Shown here piece by piece: positions 9,916 through 20,446 of a stretch of DNA of 64,000 nt (position 1 is its first letter; every line of letters begins with the position of its first letter). Source of the DNA: Kitagawia praeruptora (taxonomy: Eukaryota > Streptophyta > Magnoliopsida > Apiales > Apiaceae); assembly GCA_037693485.1 (NCBI GenBank), contig CM075347.1, forward strand, positions 150,138,501-150,202,500, written 5' to 3'. Below the pieces are notes generated by a model. The model saw nothing but the letters and a program-made list of their open reading frames with translations, ran no database searches and was not told the origin of the DNA. The translations under genes and the position numbers were made by a program.

Positions 9916-12900
9916 TCATGTGTATTGGGTTCCCACTGATGATGAATTATGATGGGTTGACAGCCCCATCCCCAACCTCGACTTAAGGACCACTGCAGGT
10001 TCCAGTCCTTTAGTTAAAGGATCAGCTATATTATTCTGAGTTCCTATGAACTCTACAGCAATAATCCTATCAGACACTAAACCCCTAATAGACTTTAGTC
10101 TAACTTGGATGTGCCTCTTGGTTTTAGCATTATACTTTTTACTGCTAATCTTGTCGATAGTTGTTTTACTATCACAATGAATAGCAAGCGCAGGAAGCGG
10201 TCTGCTTACTACAGGTATCGCGGACATAAGTCCATGTAACCATTCAGCCTCCGTCCCCGTGGCATCAAGCGCACACAACTCAGCCTCAAAAGTTGACCGA
10301 GTTACTATAGTCTGTTTTGTCGACTTCCAGGATATTGCTCCCCCTGCTAAGGTGAACACGTATCCAGTCACTCCATTGGAACCAGACTTCTTAGCTATCC
10401 AACTTGCATCACTGTACCCCTCAAGTACACCAGGAAATCTCCTATAGTGTAAACTTAGGTACATTGTGCCTTTCAGATATCTAAGTACTCTATCAAGAGC
10501 ATCCCAATGAGTTCTGTTTGGACAGCTTGTATACCTAGCCAACTTAGACACAGAGTATGAAATATCTGGTCTAGTACAGTTAGCAAGATACTGCAAACTC
10601 CCTATAATCTGAGAATACCTTAACTGAGACACCGGTACTCCTGAAGCATTCTTAACAAGGGCAACTTTAGGATCATAGGGTGTACTAGCGATTCTACACT
10701 GTGAATAACCATATTTCTCAAGTATAGATTTTTCTATATAATGAGACTGCGATAAAGTTATTCCCTCAGCTGACTGTGTCAGTTTGAGACCAAGAATCAC
10801 ACTAGCCTCACCCATATCCTTCATTTCAAAGTGCCTTTTCAAGAAAGCTTTTGTCTCGTTAATAATCTCAATATTGGTTCCAAACAATAGTATGTCATCT
10901 ACATATAGGCACATGATGACACACTCACTACCTTTAACTTTGGTGTAGACACACTTATCACTATCATTAATATCATAACTGAACGGCACTATAGTTTCAT
11001 CAAACTTTTTATGCCAATCCCTAGGAGCTTGTTTCAAGCCATAGATGGATTTGATCAACTTACATACTTTCCTTTCGTTACCAGATGCAACAAATCCCTC
11101 AGGCTGATCCATATAAATCTCTTCTTCAAGTTCACCATGAAGAAAAGCTGTCTTTACATCCATTTGATGGATGATAAGACCACGTACGGATGCCAATGCT
11201 ACAAGCATTCGGATTGTTGTCATCCTAGCTACAGGAGAGTATGTATCAAAGTAATCAATACCCTCCATTTGCTTAAAACCCTTAGCTACCAGTCTAGCTT
11301 TGTACTTATCTATTGAGCCGTCAGGATTCAACTTCCTTTTAAATATCCATCTGCACCCGATAGTAGAACACCCAGGAGGGAGATCAACTAACTCCCATGT
11401 TCCGTTAGAAACAATAGAGTCAATTTCACTCTTTACAGCGCCCTTCCAGTGCCTAGACTCTGAAGAATCCATAGCTTGTCGGAAAGTTAAAGGTTCGTCC
11501 TCGACATTGTAAGTGATAAAATCACTTCCAAAATCCTTGACTACCTTTGCACGCTTACTCCTTCGTGGTTCCTCTACCTCCTTAGGAGTAGAGCTACTAC
11601 TAGGTTCCGCCCCCACATTTGTCATCTTTTCCACATGATCAGGAATAGAACTTGATGTGTGAGTAGGATCTTCATTAGAAGTAACTAGAGGCATACCAGT
11701 CTTCATAGGGTAAACATCCTCAAAGAATGTAGCATCACGAAACTCAACTATCGTATTTGCCACTATACCATCTATGTCAGATTTTAATACTAAAAATCTC
11801 ATAGCTGTAGTGGTTTCAAGATAGCCCAGAAAGATACAATCAACAGTCTTCGGACCTAGTTTCTTTCTCTTGTGTTCAGGGACAAGTACCTTGGCAAAGC
11901 ACCCCCACACACGAAGATACTTAAGACTAGTCTTCTTGCTCTTCCATAATTCATAGGGTGTCTTATCCATGTGTTTCAGAGGAACTCTATTCAGAATATG
12001 GCAAGCCGTATTCAGAGCTTCTCCCCACATGTATTTAGGCAACCCAGAATTAATAAGCATACTATTAATCATATCTTTAAATGTTCTGTTCTTTCGCTCA
12101 GCAACCCCATTAGACTCAGGTGTGTATGGTGGGGTAACTTCATGAACTATACCATTGCTTGCACAAAATTCATTAAAAGCGTTACTCGTATACTCACCAC
12201 CTCTATCAGATCTCAACCGTTTAAGTACCTTACTAGTTTGTTTTTCTACTTCAGTTTTATATATAATGAATTTACTAAGTGCTTCATCCTTATGTCTAAG
12301 TAAATAAACATAACAGTATCTACTACTATCATCTATAAAGGTAATGAAGTATCTAAAATGGTCCTTAGTCAACACACCACCAAATTCACAAATATCAGTG
12401 TGTACTAAATCTAACAAGTCTGAATCCCTAACAATATTATGAAAAGGTTTCCTTATTTGTTTAGCAGACACACATACTTGACATTTAGAATTCTTTTCTA
12501 TAGTGTGTTTTGGAATCAACTCTAAGTTCATCATATTCTTAAGAGCACCAAAATTTAAGTGACCAAGTCTAGCATGCCATAAATCTGAAGATTCAACATA
12601 GTTTACAGAAGGAGTAATCTTATTAAAAGCACCCAAAACGGGCTCAACATTTATTACAAACAAACCATTTGACAAGTAACCCTTGCCAAAGAAAGTACCA
12701 GTATGAATAAGAACTACTTTATTACATTTGAGAGAGACTTCAAAGCCATTAGCTACTAAACAGCTACCACTTATTATATTTCTACGCATGTCAGGAACAT
12801 GATGCACTCTCGTCAGGGATAGAATACGACCCGAAGGAAACTTCAAGTCCACGTTTCCTATTCCATGTACTTGAGCAGCACTTGCGTTCCCCATCGTCAC

Positions 12901-13959
12901 TGTCAAGCTATGACTCTGTTGATAAGATACAAATAAACTAATGTCAGCACAAATATGCACATTAGCTCCAGTATCAATCAACCATTCATTTGACAGATAA
13001 GTGGAAAATAGTACAGGGTTGTAGGTAACATACCGGTCTACGTTGGTTTCAGAAGCCAAAGCCTCACCAACAACCATGTTCACTACAGGCCCACTTGAGG
13101 TTCCAAGCACATCATTCGCTTGAGCTACCCCCTCGGCTTTCTTTGCTTTCTTTGTAGGGCAGTCCTTACTCCAGTGTCCAACCTGCCCACAAGACCAACA
13201 TGGTTTGTTTGCCTTTGGTTTCTTGGCCTTATCCTTGTCACTCTTAGGTTTATTACTATTACCCTTCTTAGAGACAGCCTTCCTTTTCTGTCCTACAGTT
13301 GCTACGTTTACCTTCGAGCTTCCATGCTCAGTTGGCATCACATGTCCCTGTTTGGACTTGTGTTGTTCTTGCACCGAGATGTCCAGCATAAGGTTGGTCC
13401 AGGTGATCTCTCCTTTCTGTCTTTTCAGGGAGAGAGAGAACTCTTCCCAAGACTTTGGGAGCTTTTCAATCACACTCATCACCTTAAACTTTTCGGGGAG
13501 GTCCATTCCAGACTCCTTCAAAGCATGCACTATCATCTCGAACTCATGCACTTGCTCAGTCATGGACTTATTGTCCACCAGCTTGAAATCAAGGAACCTA
13601 GCCACAGAATACTTTTCCAGACCTTGTGAGTCAGTATTATGTGTCTGGTCCAGCTTCTCCCATAAGAGCTTTGCGGTGTAGGCATCAGAAGAATACACAT
13701 CAAACAATGTGTTGGTTAGAGCAGCCAGAATTGCTGCCCTAGCAACCCCATCCTTCTCAGCCCACTTCGCATAACTCTTAACTGATTCAGCCTTCTCTTG
13801 ATCCACAACCGGCTTCTCATATTCCACAACAGGCCATAGACCCTTTACAGTCAACCACAATTTCATCCTTTTCTGCCAACGAGAAAAGCCAACGCCCCCA
13901 TTGAATTTCTCAGGCAAGCCAGTCAATTCAACGGTTGTGGAAAACTGTAAGTGGTCCAA
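9916..13959 (-). CDS. Copia Gag-Pol polyprotein (1347 codons, start not intact)
   Basis: Domains run in copia order. A Gag part is followed by the zinc knuckle CWSCGQVGHWSKDC near residue 254, protease WLIDTGA near 329, integrase with HARLGHL and CQVC, and catalytic D (HTDICEFGG, about 522), D (RSDRGGEY) and E (NGVAERKNR, about 620). Reverse transcriptase has YVDD near 1019, and RNase H has GYSDASW near 1184 and the end ADPLTKGL. All key residues are present, and the length fits a full copia polyprotein. The frame has no ATG at its 5' end: it opens at a TTG just after a TGA. An upstream ATG at 14021 begins a Gag-like N-terminus (MVNESEIPASG) in another frame, so one small indel near 13960 separates them. 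The RNase H motif reads STFEAEL where STxEAEY/L is usual. Confidence 0.92.
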   Translation of the reverse strand: MDHLQFSTTVELTGLPEKFNGGVGFSRWQKRMKLWLTVKGLWPVVEYEKPVVDQEKAESVKSYAKWAEKDGVARAAILAALTNTLFDVYSSDAYTAKLLWEKLDQTHNTDSQGLEKYSVARFLDFKLVDNKSMTEQVHEFEMIVHALKESGMDLPEKFKVMSVIEKLPKSWEEFSLSLKRQKGEITWTNLMLDISVQEQHKSKQGHVMPTEHGSSKVNVATVGQKRKAVSKKGNSNKPKSDKDKAKKPKANKPCWSCGQVGHWSKDCPTKKAKKAEGVAQANDVLGTSSGPVVNMVVGEALASETNVDRYVTYNPVLFSTYLSNEWLIDTGANVHICADISLFVSYQQSHSLTVTMGNASAAQVHGIGNVDLKFPSGRILSLTRVHHVPDMRRNIISGSCLVANGFEVSLKCNKVVLIHTGTFFGKGYLSNGLFVINVEPVLGAFNKITPSVNYVESSDLWHARLGHLNFGALKNMMNLELIPKHTIEKNSKCQVCVSAKQIRKPFHNIVRDSDLLDLVHTDICEFGGVLTKDHFRYFITFIDDSSRYCYVYLLRHKDEALSKFIIYKTEVEKQTSKVLKRLRSDRGGEYTSNAFNEFCASNGIVHEVTPPYTPESNGVAERKNRTFKDMINSMLINSGLPKYMWGEALNTACHILNRVPLKHMDKTPYELWKSKKTSLKYLRVWGCFAKVLVPEHKRKKLGPKTVDCIFLGYLETTTAMRFLVLKSDIDGIVANTIVEFRDATFFEDVYPMKTGMPLVTSNEDPTHTSSSIPDHVEKMTNVGAEPSSSSTPKEVEEPRRSKRAKVVKDFGSDFITYNVEDEPLTFRQAMDSSESRHWKGAVKSEIDSIVSNGTWELVDLPPGCSTIGCRWIFKRKLNPDGSIDKYKARLVAKGFKQMEGIDYFDTYSPVARMTTIRMLVALASVRGLIIHQMDVKTAFLHGELEEEIYMDQPEGFVASGNERKVCKLIKSIYGLKQAPRDWHKKFDETIVPFSYDINDSDKCVYTKVKGSECVIMCLYVDDILLFGTNIEIINETKAFLKRHFEMKDMGEASVILGLKLTQSAEGITLSQSHYIEKSILEKYGYSQCRIASTPYDPKVALVKNASGVPVSQLRYSQIIGSLQYLANCTRPDISYSVSKLARYTSCPNRTHWDALDRVLRYLKGTMYLSLHYRRFPGVLEGYSDASWIAKKSGSNGVTGYVFTLAGGAISWKSTKQTIVTRSTFEAELCALDATGTEAEWLHGLMSAIPVVSRPLPALAIHCDSKTTIDKISSKKYNAKTKRHIQVRLKSIRGLVSDRIIAVEFIGTQNNIADPLTKGLEPAVVLKSRLGMGLSTHHNSSSVGTQYT

Positions 13960-14035
13960 TCAATGACCCCAGCAGATGCAACCGAACTACCACTAGCAGG
14001 AATTTCACTCTCGTTAACCATTATGCTAAATACTA

Positions 14036-14296
14036 CTCCCTCCGTCCCTTTTGATTGTTAACATTTCACTTTTTCAAAACTTCCTGGCACGCATTTTAAG
14101 GTGCATTTTAAGGATAGTTAAATAACTTTTTTTTTAAATTTTCTTTTTCTGTATAAAAATTTAATGTTTAAATTTTTATACAGAAAAAGAAAATTTAAAA
14201 AAAAAGTTATTTAACTATCCTTAAAATGCACCTTAAAATGCGTGCCAGGAAGTTTTGAAAAAGTGAAATGTTAACAATCAAAAGGGACGGAGGGAG
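14036..14296. mobile_element. Stowaway-type MITE, near-perfect palindrome (261 bp)
   Basis: The ends are CTCCCTCCGTCCC and its complement, flanked by TA (14034-14035 and 14297-14298), as in Stowaway elements of the Tc1/mariner group. Almost the whole element is one inverted repeat with its centre near 14165, so a single strand would fold into one long hairpin. It sits in the 5' leader of the copia element, between the LTR and gag. Confidence 0.88.
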
Positions 14297-14303
14297 TATA
14301 TAA

Positions 14304-14322
14304 CAATTTATCTCTTCAAGAA
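14304..14322 (-). other. Candidate primer-binding site complementary to the element's own LTR
   Basis: The 15 bases touching the 5' LTR (14308-14322) are the exact reverse complement of 14556-14570 inside the same LTR. With one extra base the match extends to about 18 nt (14304-14322). A normal PBS begins TGG, the complement of the tRNA CCA end, and this one does not. It may be a self-priming site or repair filler. Confidence 0.35.
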
Positions 14323-15716
14323 TGTTGGGAATTATGACTAAAATAGCAACATAGAGGCAGTTATATATCGTATTTAACAAGTCCAGGCCAAGCATACAAT
14401 TAGCGAAACAAAACACGAAGGTAAAACACATGCATGTCAGTAACTGATAGAACAAAGAGAAGGCAGAAAACATACCAGTAGCCATAGCTATATCAGTATG
14501 TAGAACAAGTAAAACAAACAGCTGAGTCGTCAGGATTTGCTAGAAAGCCTGACTGTTCTTGAAGAGATAATTGCCCCCACTTACAACTGTGTTGGGATGC
14601 TTGCAACACCTCTCCCAGGATAAAACAGCTCCGAGTATAGTGATCACAGCAATCAGAATACTCAACTTCGACTATCACCTCAGTCGCCAGAAAACCCTAA
14701 GTAAAATATACTATAACAGGAGGAGAACAGAGAGTGTAGAGAAGACAAGAGAATGTGGGGTGTGGTCTGTATATTCAGTGTGTACAGTGTGTCACAATCA
14801 GTAGCTTAGGTCTCTATTTATAGGAGAGACCAAACGTAACTGATGCCACCCAATTAATTTTATAACTGCCGATTTACATTTAATAAAATGAAACGGCTGA
14901 TTTAATAAAATCAAAACGGTTGATTTAATAAATCGTAACTGTTACGTTATATTTATCCACACATATCAGTTTTTATTTTAATTATACGAATATATATATA
15001 TCATCAAATTCTGACCCAACATCAGGATCTGATCCATCAGGATTTTTCGTCCGTCAGGATCTGATGTCCATCAGTATTTGATCATTCATCAGGATCTGAT
15101 ACCGTCAGGACTTGAGGTCCATCAGTATTTGATCCAGTATCAGGATCTGGTAGTACCTTCAGGATTTCATCAGGACTTGGCCCATCAGTATTAGATGTCT
15201 GACCAGTTACTGATTTATTCCAAGTACTGATCCCAATATATATATATATTCTAATTAAAATATTATTCAATCACAGAAATAAAATCCCTCGCCCAGGTCG
15301 CCTCGCGTACGCGAGACGCCGAGACATTCGCCCAAATCGCCCTTCGACCGAGCCGACCCGACCCGAGACGTGGCGTGGCGTGGCGGGCGGCGGCGGCGGC
15401 GCGCGTGGAGCACACAGTAACACCATGCACCATCATACACCTTAGTAGTTTTACACTACCCATGTGTGTGATTCTATATAAAGCCAACAACCCCCTTTAT
15501 TCATTTCAATGTGGGACAAATACACATTCTCATTTCAAGCTTATTCAAGCTACTAACTTCAACTCCATTTCTCTGTGGGTTTCACTAAGAAAATTACTTA
15601 GACCCATATATGAAAATTTAAGTCCTCATAACAAGGAACAATTTCCAATCGTTAAAATCCGGAATTAACATCAAGAACATAAAATACTTATGCTCTAAAA
15701 ACTCCATTTTCTAACA
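14323..15716 (-). repeat. 5' LTR of the second copia element (1394 bp)
   Basis: It matches the left LTR over its whole length with scattered substitutions, such as AACAGCTGAG against AACAGTTGAG and GACTATCACC against GACTAGCACC, and lacks the GT and GACGA expansions. The minus-strand TATA box is at 14815-14822. Confidence 0.93.
14815..14822 (-). promoter_or_regulatory. TATA box of the 5' LTR
   Basis: TATAAATA on the minus strand, about 500 bp before the end of the LTR. It should drive transcription of the gag-pol RNA leftwards. Confidence 0.6.
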
Positions 15717-15721
15717 TAAAC

Positions 15722-16299
15722 AAATGGCAGGAAAAAATATAGATGCAAAGTATTATTGTATTGAATTATATTGATAAGAATTAACTGGGCTGTTACTAAT
15801 TGGGAGTGGAGGTGATGTGGGGAATAGCCTATATATTGTGGATTGTATCCAATAGAATGTGGTACTCAAGAAGATGGAGTAGCTTGTTAATCATATCCCC
15901 GGAACTCCCAAAACACAATATATTATATTATTTTAATTTTATATATTGGTTTTAGATTAGATTCCAACAGACACAACAATTAAATGTTAACATGATTTAT
16001 TTTATCTTTAAATTTACAAAGCCTATTGACCAGGAAACAGTTGTATTTTCTCGAATTTTAAAATGAGTATAATATTAAGGCGCACGACAAGGTTGGGATT
16101 GGAAAAGCAAACAGCTTTGTGCTAAATATTCTCAATCATGAAGTTAAGTTAAACATGTATTATTATTCAACTTGATGGTGATTAGTGATCTTAATTAATC
16201 TCCTTAAGTGACTCAATGGTCATAAGAATTCTACCGCACTCTATGAATGGAAGAGGACATACATTTCTTCGCTCTACTCTCTACTCAAACTAATGTAAA
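15722..16299. other. Intergenic DNA, nothing recognised
   Basis: No coding frame or terminal repeat was seen between the copia TSD and the 78-bp tandem repeat. Confidence 0.5.
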
Positions 16300-16455
16300 G
16301 GGACATTTCTTCACTCGTCTAAATAAATATTCAAAGCGTAAATAAATCAATTTAGTTATAAGCATTTCGAATTCGTAGGGACATTTCTTCACTCGTCTAA
16401 ATAAATATTCAAAGCGTAAATAAATCAAATTATTTTTAAGCATTTCGAATTCGTC
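16300..16455. repeat. 78-bp tandem duplication
   Basis: Two copies (16300-16377 and 16378-16455) start GGGACATTTCTTCACTCG and end CATTTCGAATTCGT. They differ only in a short stretch near the end. Confidence 0.9.
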
Positions 16456-16466
16456 TTGTACTTCTT

Positions 16467-16756
16467 ATGTTGTGTTTGATTGCAGAGAAGGGACTGGAAT
16501 CAATGAAATTAAATGAAAAAATTGAAAATGGAGGGAAGATTTAGTAAAAAAAAAAATGAATAAGTACAAAACTTATATAACGAAAAATGTGAAAAAAGTG
16601 AATGTTCCTTCTTAAATAAGTGAGTTTGAATTCTAGTACAAATAATTAAAAATGAAATTGATGAATGAATGTATAATTTAGACATTAACTTATTTCATAG
16701 TTCAAATTTCATTCCATTACTTTACATTTCATACATCTCAACAAAACACAACATTA
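16467..16756. mobile_element. MITE-like element, possibly hAT type
   Basis: The left end ATGTTGTGTTTGATTG and the reversed right end AATGTTGTGTTTTGTTG form a terminal inverted repeat around non-coding AT-rich DNA. No convincing 8-bp duplication was found. Confidence 0.42.
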
Positions 16757-17254
16757 GAGTAAATTACAGATTTGTGGCTAAATTTTATCCAATTTGACAT
16801 TTGATGGTTGAAATTAAAAATTTATAATATATTGATTAAACATTAATGCCTTTAATTACATTTCAAAAGAGTGGGTAAGGATCACCTTTGAAAAACAATA
16901 GTTAATAAAAGTGGTTCTTAGCCAACCTTTTAAAACATAAAAGCAATATATGATAAATATATTGTAAATTTCAAACTCCGACCCGTAAAGTATAAAATGG
17001 ATAAAATTTAGCCACCATTTTCCAATTTACTCTACTTCTTAAAACGAAACAAATTTTCTTGGACTCAGACTCAATTTTTAAATTTAACCATCTCAAATGA
17101 ATGAAATCTATGTACTTGGATAAAGGGCAAAAATATCTAATTTTCATCAAAACATGTCCAAAATATCTATATTCAGTAAATGATTCAAAATATTCACCAA
17201 ACTCCATTGATAGGATGATATGTCACTACCAAAGGAATATTAATGGTACACTCC
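16757..17254. other. Intergenic DNA, nothing recognised
   Basis: No gene or repeat was seen. A 78-codon minus-strand frame here has no recognisable domain. Confidence 0.5.
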
Positions 17255-17655
17255 ATTATCGGTGGGGTTAATTGACAAACTCATAACTGAACTCGTGCTC
17301 AACTTACAGTTGGGTAATCGAACTCAAAAAACTTGCAGTCAACTCATCAAAGTAATTAAAACTTGCAGTTGGGTAACCGCCGTTAACTCCAGGTAACGTC
17401 CCTGACGGAAAGGTGATGTGGCGTGCTGATGTGTTAAAATTATACACGTTGGCTGCTGAGGTGTTAACTAATTTAAAACTAATTATTTTAAAAACTCTAA
17501 AATTATTTTTAAAATCTTAAATTCTTAAAAAAGCTTTTACATTTTTATTCATTTTCTTTTTATTTACAATCTCTCTCCTGTATTGTCTCCCTCCCCTCTG
17601 TTTTTTTTTTCCTTTTCCTTTATAATCCCGTACCCACTAATTGGGGGTTTTCAAT

Positions 17656-18009
17656 TCACGTGTATGGATTTTGTGCCAGGATTGGAGGGATGAGGTTGCG
17701 CTGTGGATGGGTTGTGTTGGAGGTGGAGGTGGAGGTGGAGGTGGAAGATGGGTGTGTTGGTGATGAAGCAAAAGAGAGGGGCGTAATTATATAAGTAAGA
17801 TCAAAATTCTGATCGGAGGATGAAGATGGGTGTGTTGGGGAGAGTGGATGAAAGAGATGGGTGGAGGCTGTGGTTGTAGGTGGCGTGAAGGTTAACGGAG
17901 GACGGAGGAACGGTGGGTTGCTGGTCGGAGGATGTTTTAGATGGAGGTGCATGGAGTTGGTCGGAGGACATGAGGTAGATTGAGGGAGGAGAGGTAGATT
18001 GGGGATCAA
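17656..18009 (-). other. Low-complexity Pro/Ser/Thr-rich ORF inside the MULE (117 codons)
   Basis: The frame consists mainly of P, S, T and H runs such as THPSSTSTSTSTSNTTHP. That is what a GGTGGA-type repeat encodes in this frame, so it may not be a gene. If the MULE captured host DNA, this could be a fragment of a proline-rich protein. No domain is recognisable. Confidence 0.2.
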
Positions 18010-18088
18010 TTATCCAATTAATCGGATAATTTTATGCAACTTGTTTGTGTTTGTGAGAAGATGGGAGGATCGTGATTTTGGAGAAGAT

Positions 18089-18300
18089 GAGAGAGAGAGA
18101 GAGAGAGAGAGAGATATTAAGGGGGAGAGCAAAGCAGAGAGAGATACGAGAGAGAGAGAAGAGTACAGGGAAGAGAGATAGAGACGAGGGAGAGAGAAGA
18201 GGAGAGGCTGGAAAGAGAGAGATTTTCGGGGATTGATTTTCTGGCGAAGTATCGGAATCTACACGAGAGAGATACGAGAGAGAGAAGAGTACAGGGGATT
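18089..18300. repeat. GA-rich simple repeat tract
   Basis: A (GA)n run near 18089-18113 is followed by imperfect GAGAGAGATACGAGAGAG repeats. It lies inside the MULE. Confidence 0.85.
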
Positions 18301-18860
18301 GATTCTCTTTGAGTAAAAGTATTATTTACTTTTAATAATTTAATTTAAATTATTTATTTAAAAAGGATTTATATAATTTTTGATTTATTTTTAAGTTAAA
18401 ATTGTGACATATCATCACACGTGGCAAGAATTAACGGAGCACCGTTAAAAATCAACGCGACTTAACGGTCATGCAAGTTATTTCGTGTTTAGTGGTTCAA
18501 TTGCAATAAATAATTATTGTACTTACCTATTTGCAAGTTTTTTGAGTTCAGTTACCCAACTGCAAGTTGGGCACGAGTTCAGTTATGAAATAACCAATTA
18601 ACCCATTATCGGCGAAATATCGGATACTCCACTACGAGTGGAATATTTGAACGTCACTCCTGATGTTTCATTGGGTGAGTAGTACATCTTTGATACTCTA
18701 CTGCATTTTGATTTGTGTTTTTAAAATAGCTATTTTAGATAAACAAATTTAAAAAATGAGATATTTTAACATTTTCTCATATTTACAACACTTAAATATG
18801 CAAAATATAAAAAATTGTCCAAATTAAACTTTTTTTTCATTTTTTCCGAAATCAAATATA

Positions 18861-19066
18861 AGGGGTGTTTGGAGAACTTATTTTTCAGAATAAGTCAACT
18901 TATTTTAAGTTGAAAGTTAAGATTTCTAACTTTCCAACTTATTTTTGCAACTTATTGAATTTAAACCATACTTTAAATACTTGTAAAAAACAAATTCTCA
19001 AAATATAATTTTTTTACCCGAAAATAAGTTCATAAATCATTAAAATAAGGTGAGGCAAACGGGCCC
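18861..19066. mobile_element. hAT-type MITE candidate
   Basis: The left end GGGGTGTTTGG and the reversed right end GGGCCCGTTTG resemble the terminal repeats of small plant hAT elements. The interior carries inverted AACTTATTTT-type repeats. The 8-bp duplication is not clear. Confidence 0.4.
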
Positions 19067-20446
19067 ATAGTTAGGTTGATACAGAGCAAGTCATCTCATC
19101 CCATTATATCCTATATATAATTGGCGTAAGGAGGTTTGGGTGGTCGTCTGGTCGTCAGGGGTAAAATGGAACTTCATGAAAGTAAAAATGGGCTATAGAA
19201 CAAGTTGGGCCACAATAAAATAAATAGCACATGATAAAACTATGCTAAAACTAATTTAACAAACAACTAACAACTAACTAAAGATATTTTTAATTTAATA
19301 AACAACAATACACTAAAATAAATAACACATGATGAAACATAAAAAATTAAAATTGAGAAAATTATTGTTAACTAAAATTAATACAAAGATAATTTAGACT
19401 AAAGTTTAAAATATAATTCGAAAAAAAATCTTACCAAAAATACGAGTTCTAAGAAAACCTAATTTTTAAAAAAAATCATAAAACATTCAACTTTTAGATT
19501 TTACAACAAACATGTTTTTAAAATTTATACTAATAAAAGTCAATACAAATTAATAAATTAACATTTTATTATAGTTGTAAATAAATTAAAAAATAATCCA
19601 AAAATTCAAAATAAAATAATTAATAGAGAATCTAAATATAATAAGTACAAAAAATCCTATAATAATTTAATAATTTAAAAGTTAGAAAAATATCAAATTT
19701 AATCAGCAATAAAATCTAAAGTAAATTAGTAAAGAATAAAACTAATAAAATATTCATCATCAACCGAATTAATTATTATTATAATAGAAAAATTAAAATA
19801 AGTTCCAACATGTCTAACGTATATTATATATATTCTAATAAATAGAAGAAAGCACACCAAAAATATAAAATATATGTTAGACTAAATCTTAAAATATAAT
19901 TTTCAAAAAAATCGTTTACCAAATAAAAGTATTTTAAGAAAAGTATTATTATAATAAAAATCTTTAAAGATTCTATTTTAAGGGTTGACAACAAAAAAAT
20001 TTCTAATATTAACAAACAAGGATAAAATAGAAAAAAAGAATAATTAAAAATAAGTTGCAAATTCATTCTTTGTATATAATAAACAAGTAAACAAAGCATA
20101 TCATAATTTCAATTCAAAAATAATTTTTAAAAAAACAAGAATGTCCATTTAATTACAAAACAAAAAAGAAGTTTTTAAGAAAAATATATGATAAATAATA
20201 TAATAAAAATGTAATCAAGAAACATGTCATAATTGGAAATGACACAAAAATTCAACAAAATATATTTTACAAAGCAAAAGCCAACTCAAATCCAAATGTA
20301 GAAAACTAAAATCAACAATAAACTTTAATATAATGCAGTTAAAACAAATATATACGAATACAAAAACATAAAAAATAGTACAATTTTTTTTAAAAAAATA
20401 CAAATGTATGTGTGTTCACAATTATTTAATGAAATATACATATCTA

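Larger units (their letters stand above)
7967..15716 (-). mobile_element. Complete Ty1/copia retrotransposon (7750 bp)
   Basis: Two LTRs flank a single gag-pol frame on the minus strand. The same 5 bp, TAAAC, stands before the left LTR (7962-7966) and after the right LTR (15717-15721), which proves the ends. The polypurine tract is at 9392-9402. No tRNA-type PBS (TGGTATCAGAGC) follows the 5' LTR. A Stowaway MITE lies in the leader. The left LTR is longer (1425 against 1394 bp), mainly because of short-repeat expansion in its GC-rich part. Confidence 0.95.
17265..18604. mobile_element. MULE-like DNA transposon, non-autonomous (1340 bp)
   Basis: Both ends are long inverted repeats of about 75 bp that begin GGGTTAATTG and share ATAACTGAACTCGTGC and ACTCAAAAAACTTGCA. 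The flanks ATTATCGGTG (17255-17264) and ATTATCGGCG (18605-18614) form a 10-bp target-site duplication with one mismatch, fitting Mutator-like elements. No transposase frame is present. The interior is unlike its surroundings: GGAGGTGGAGGTGG repeats, GC-richer DNA and long GA-rich stretches. It may include captured sequence. Confidence 0.78.

Noticed and set aside
13120..13681. Long plus-strand frames inside copia gag
   Set aside because: They are antisense shadows of the Gag-Pol frame, which has recognisable domains.
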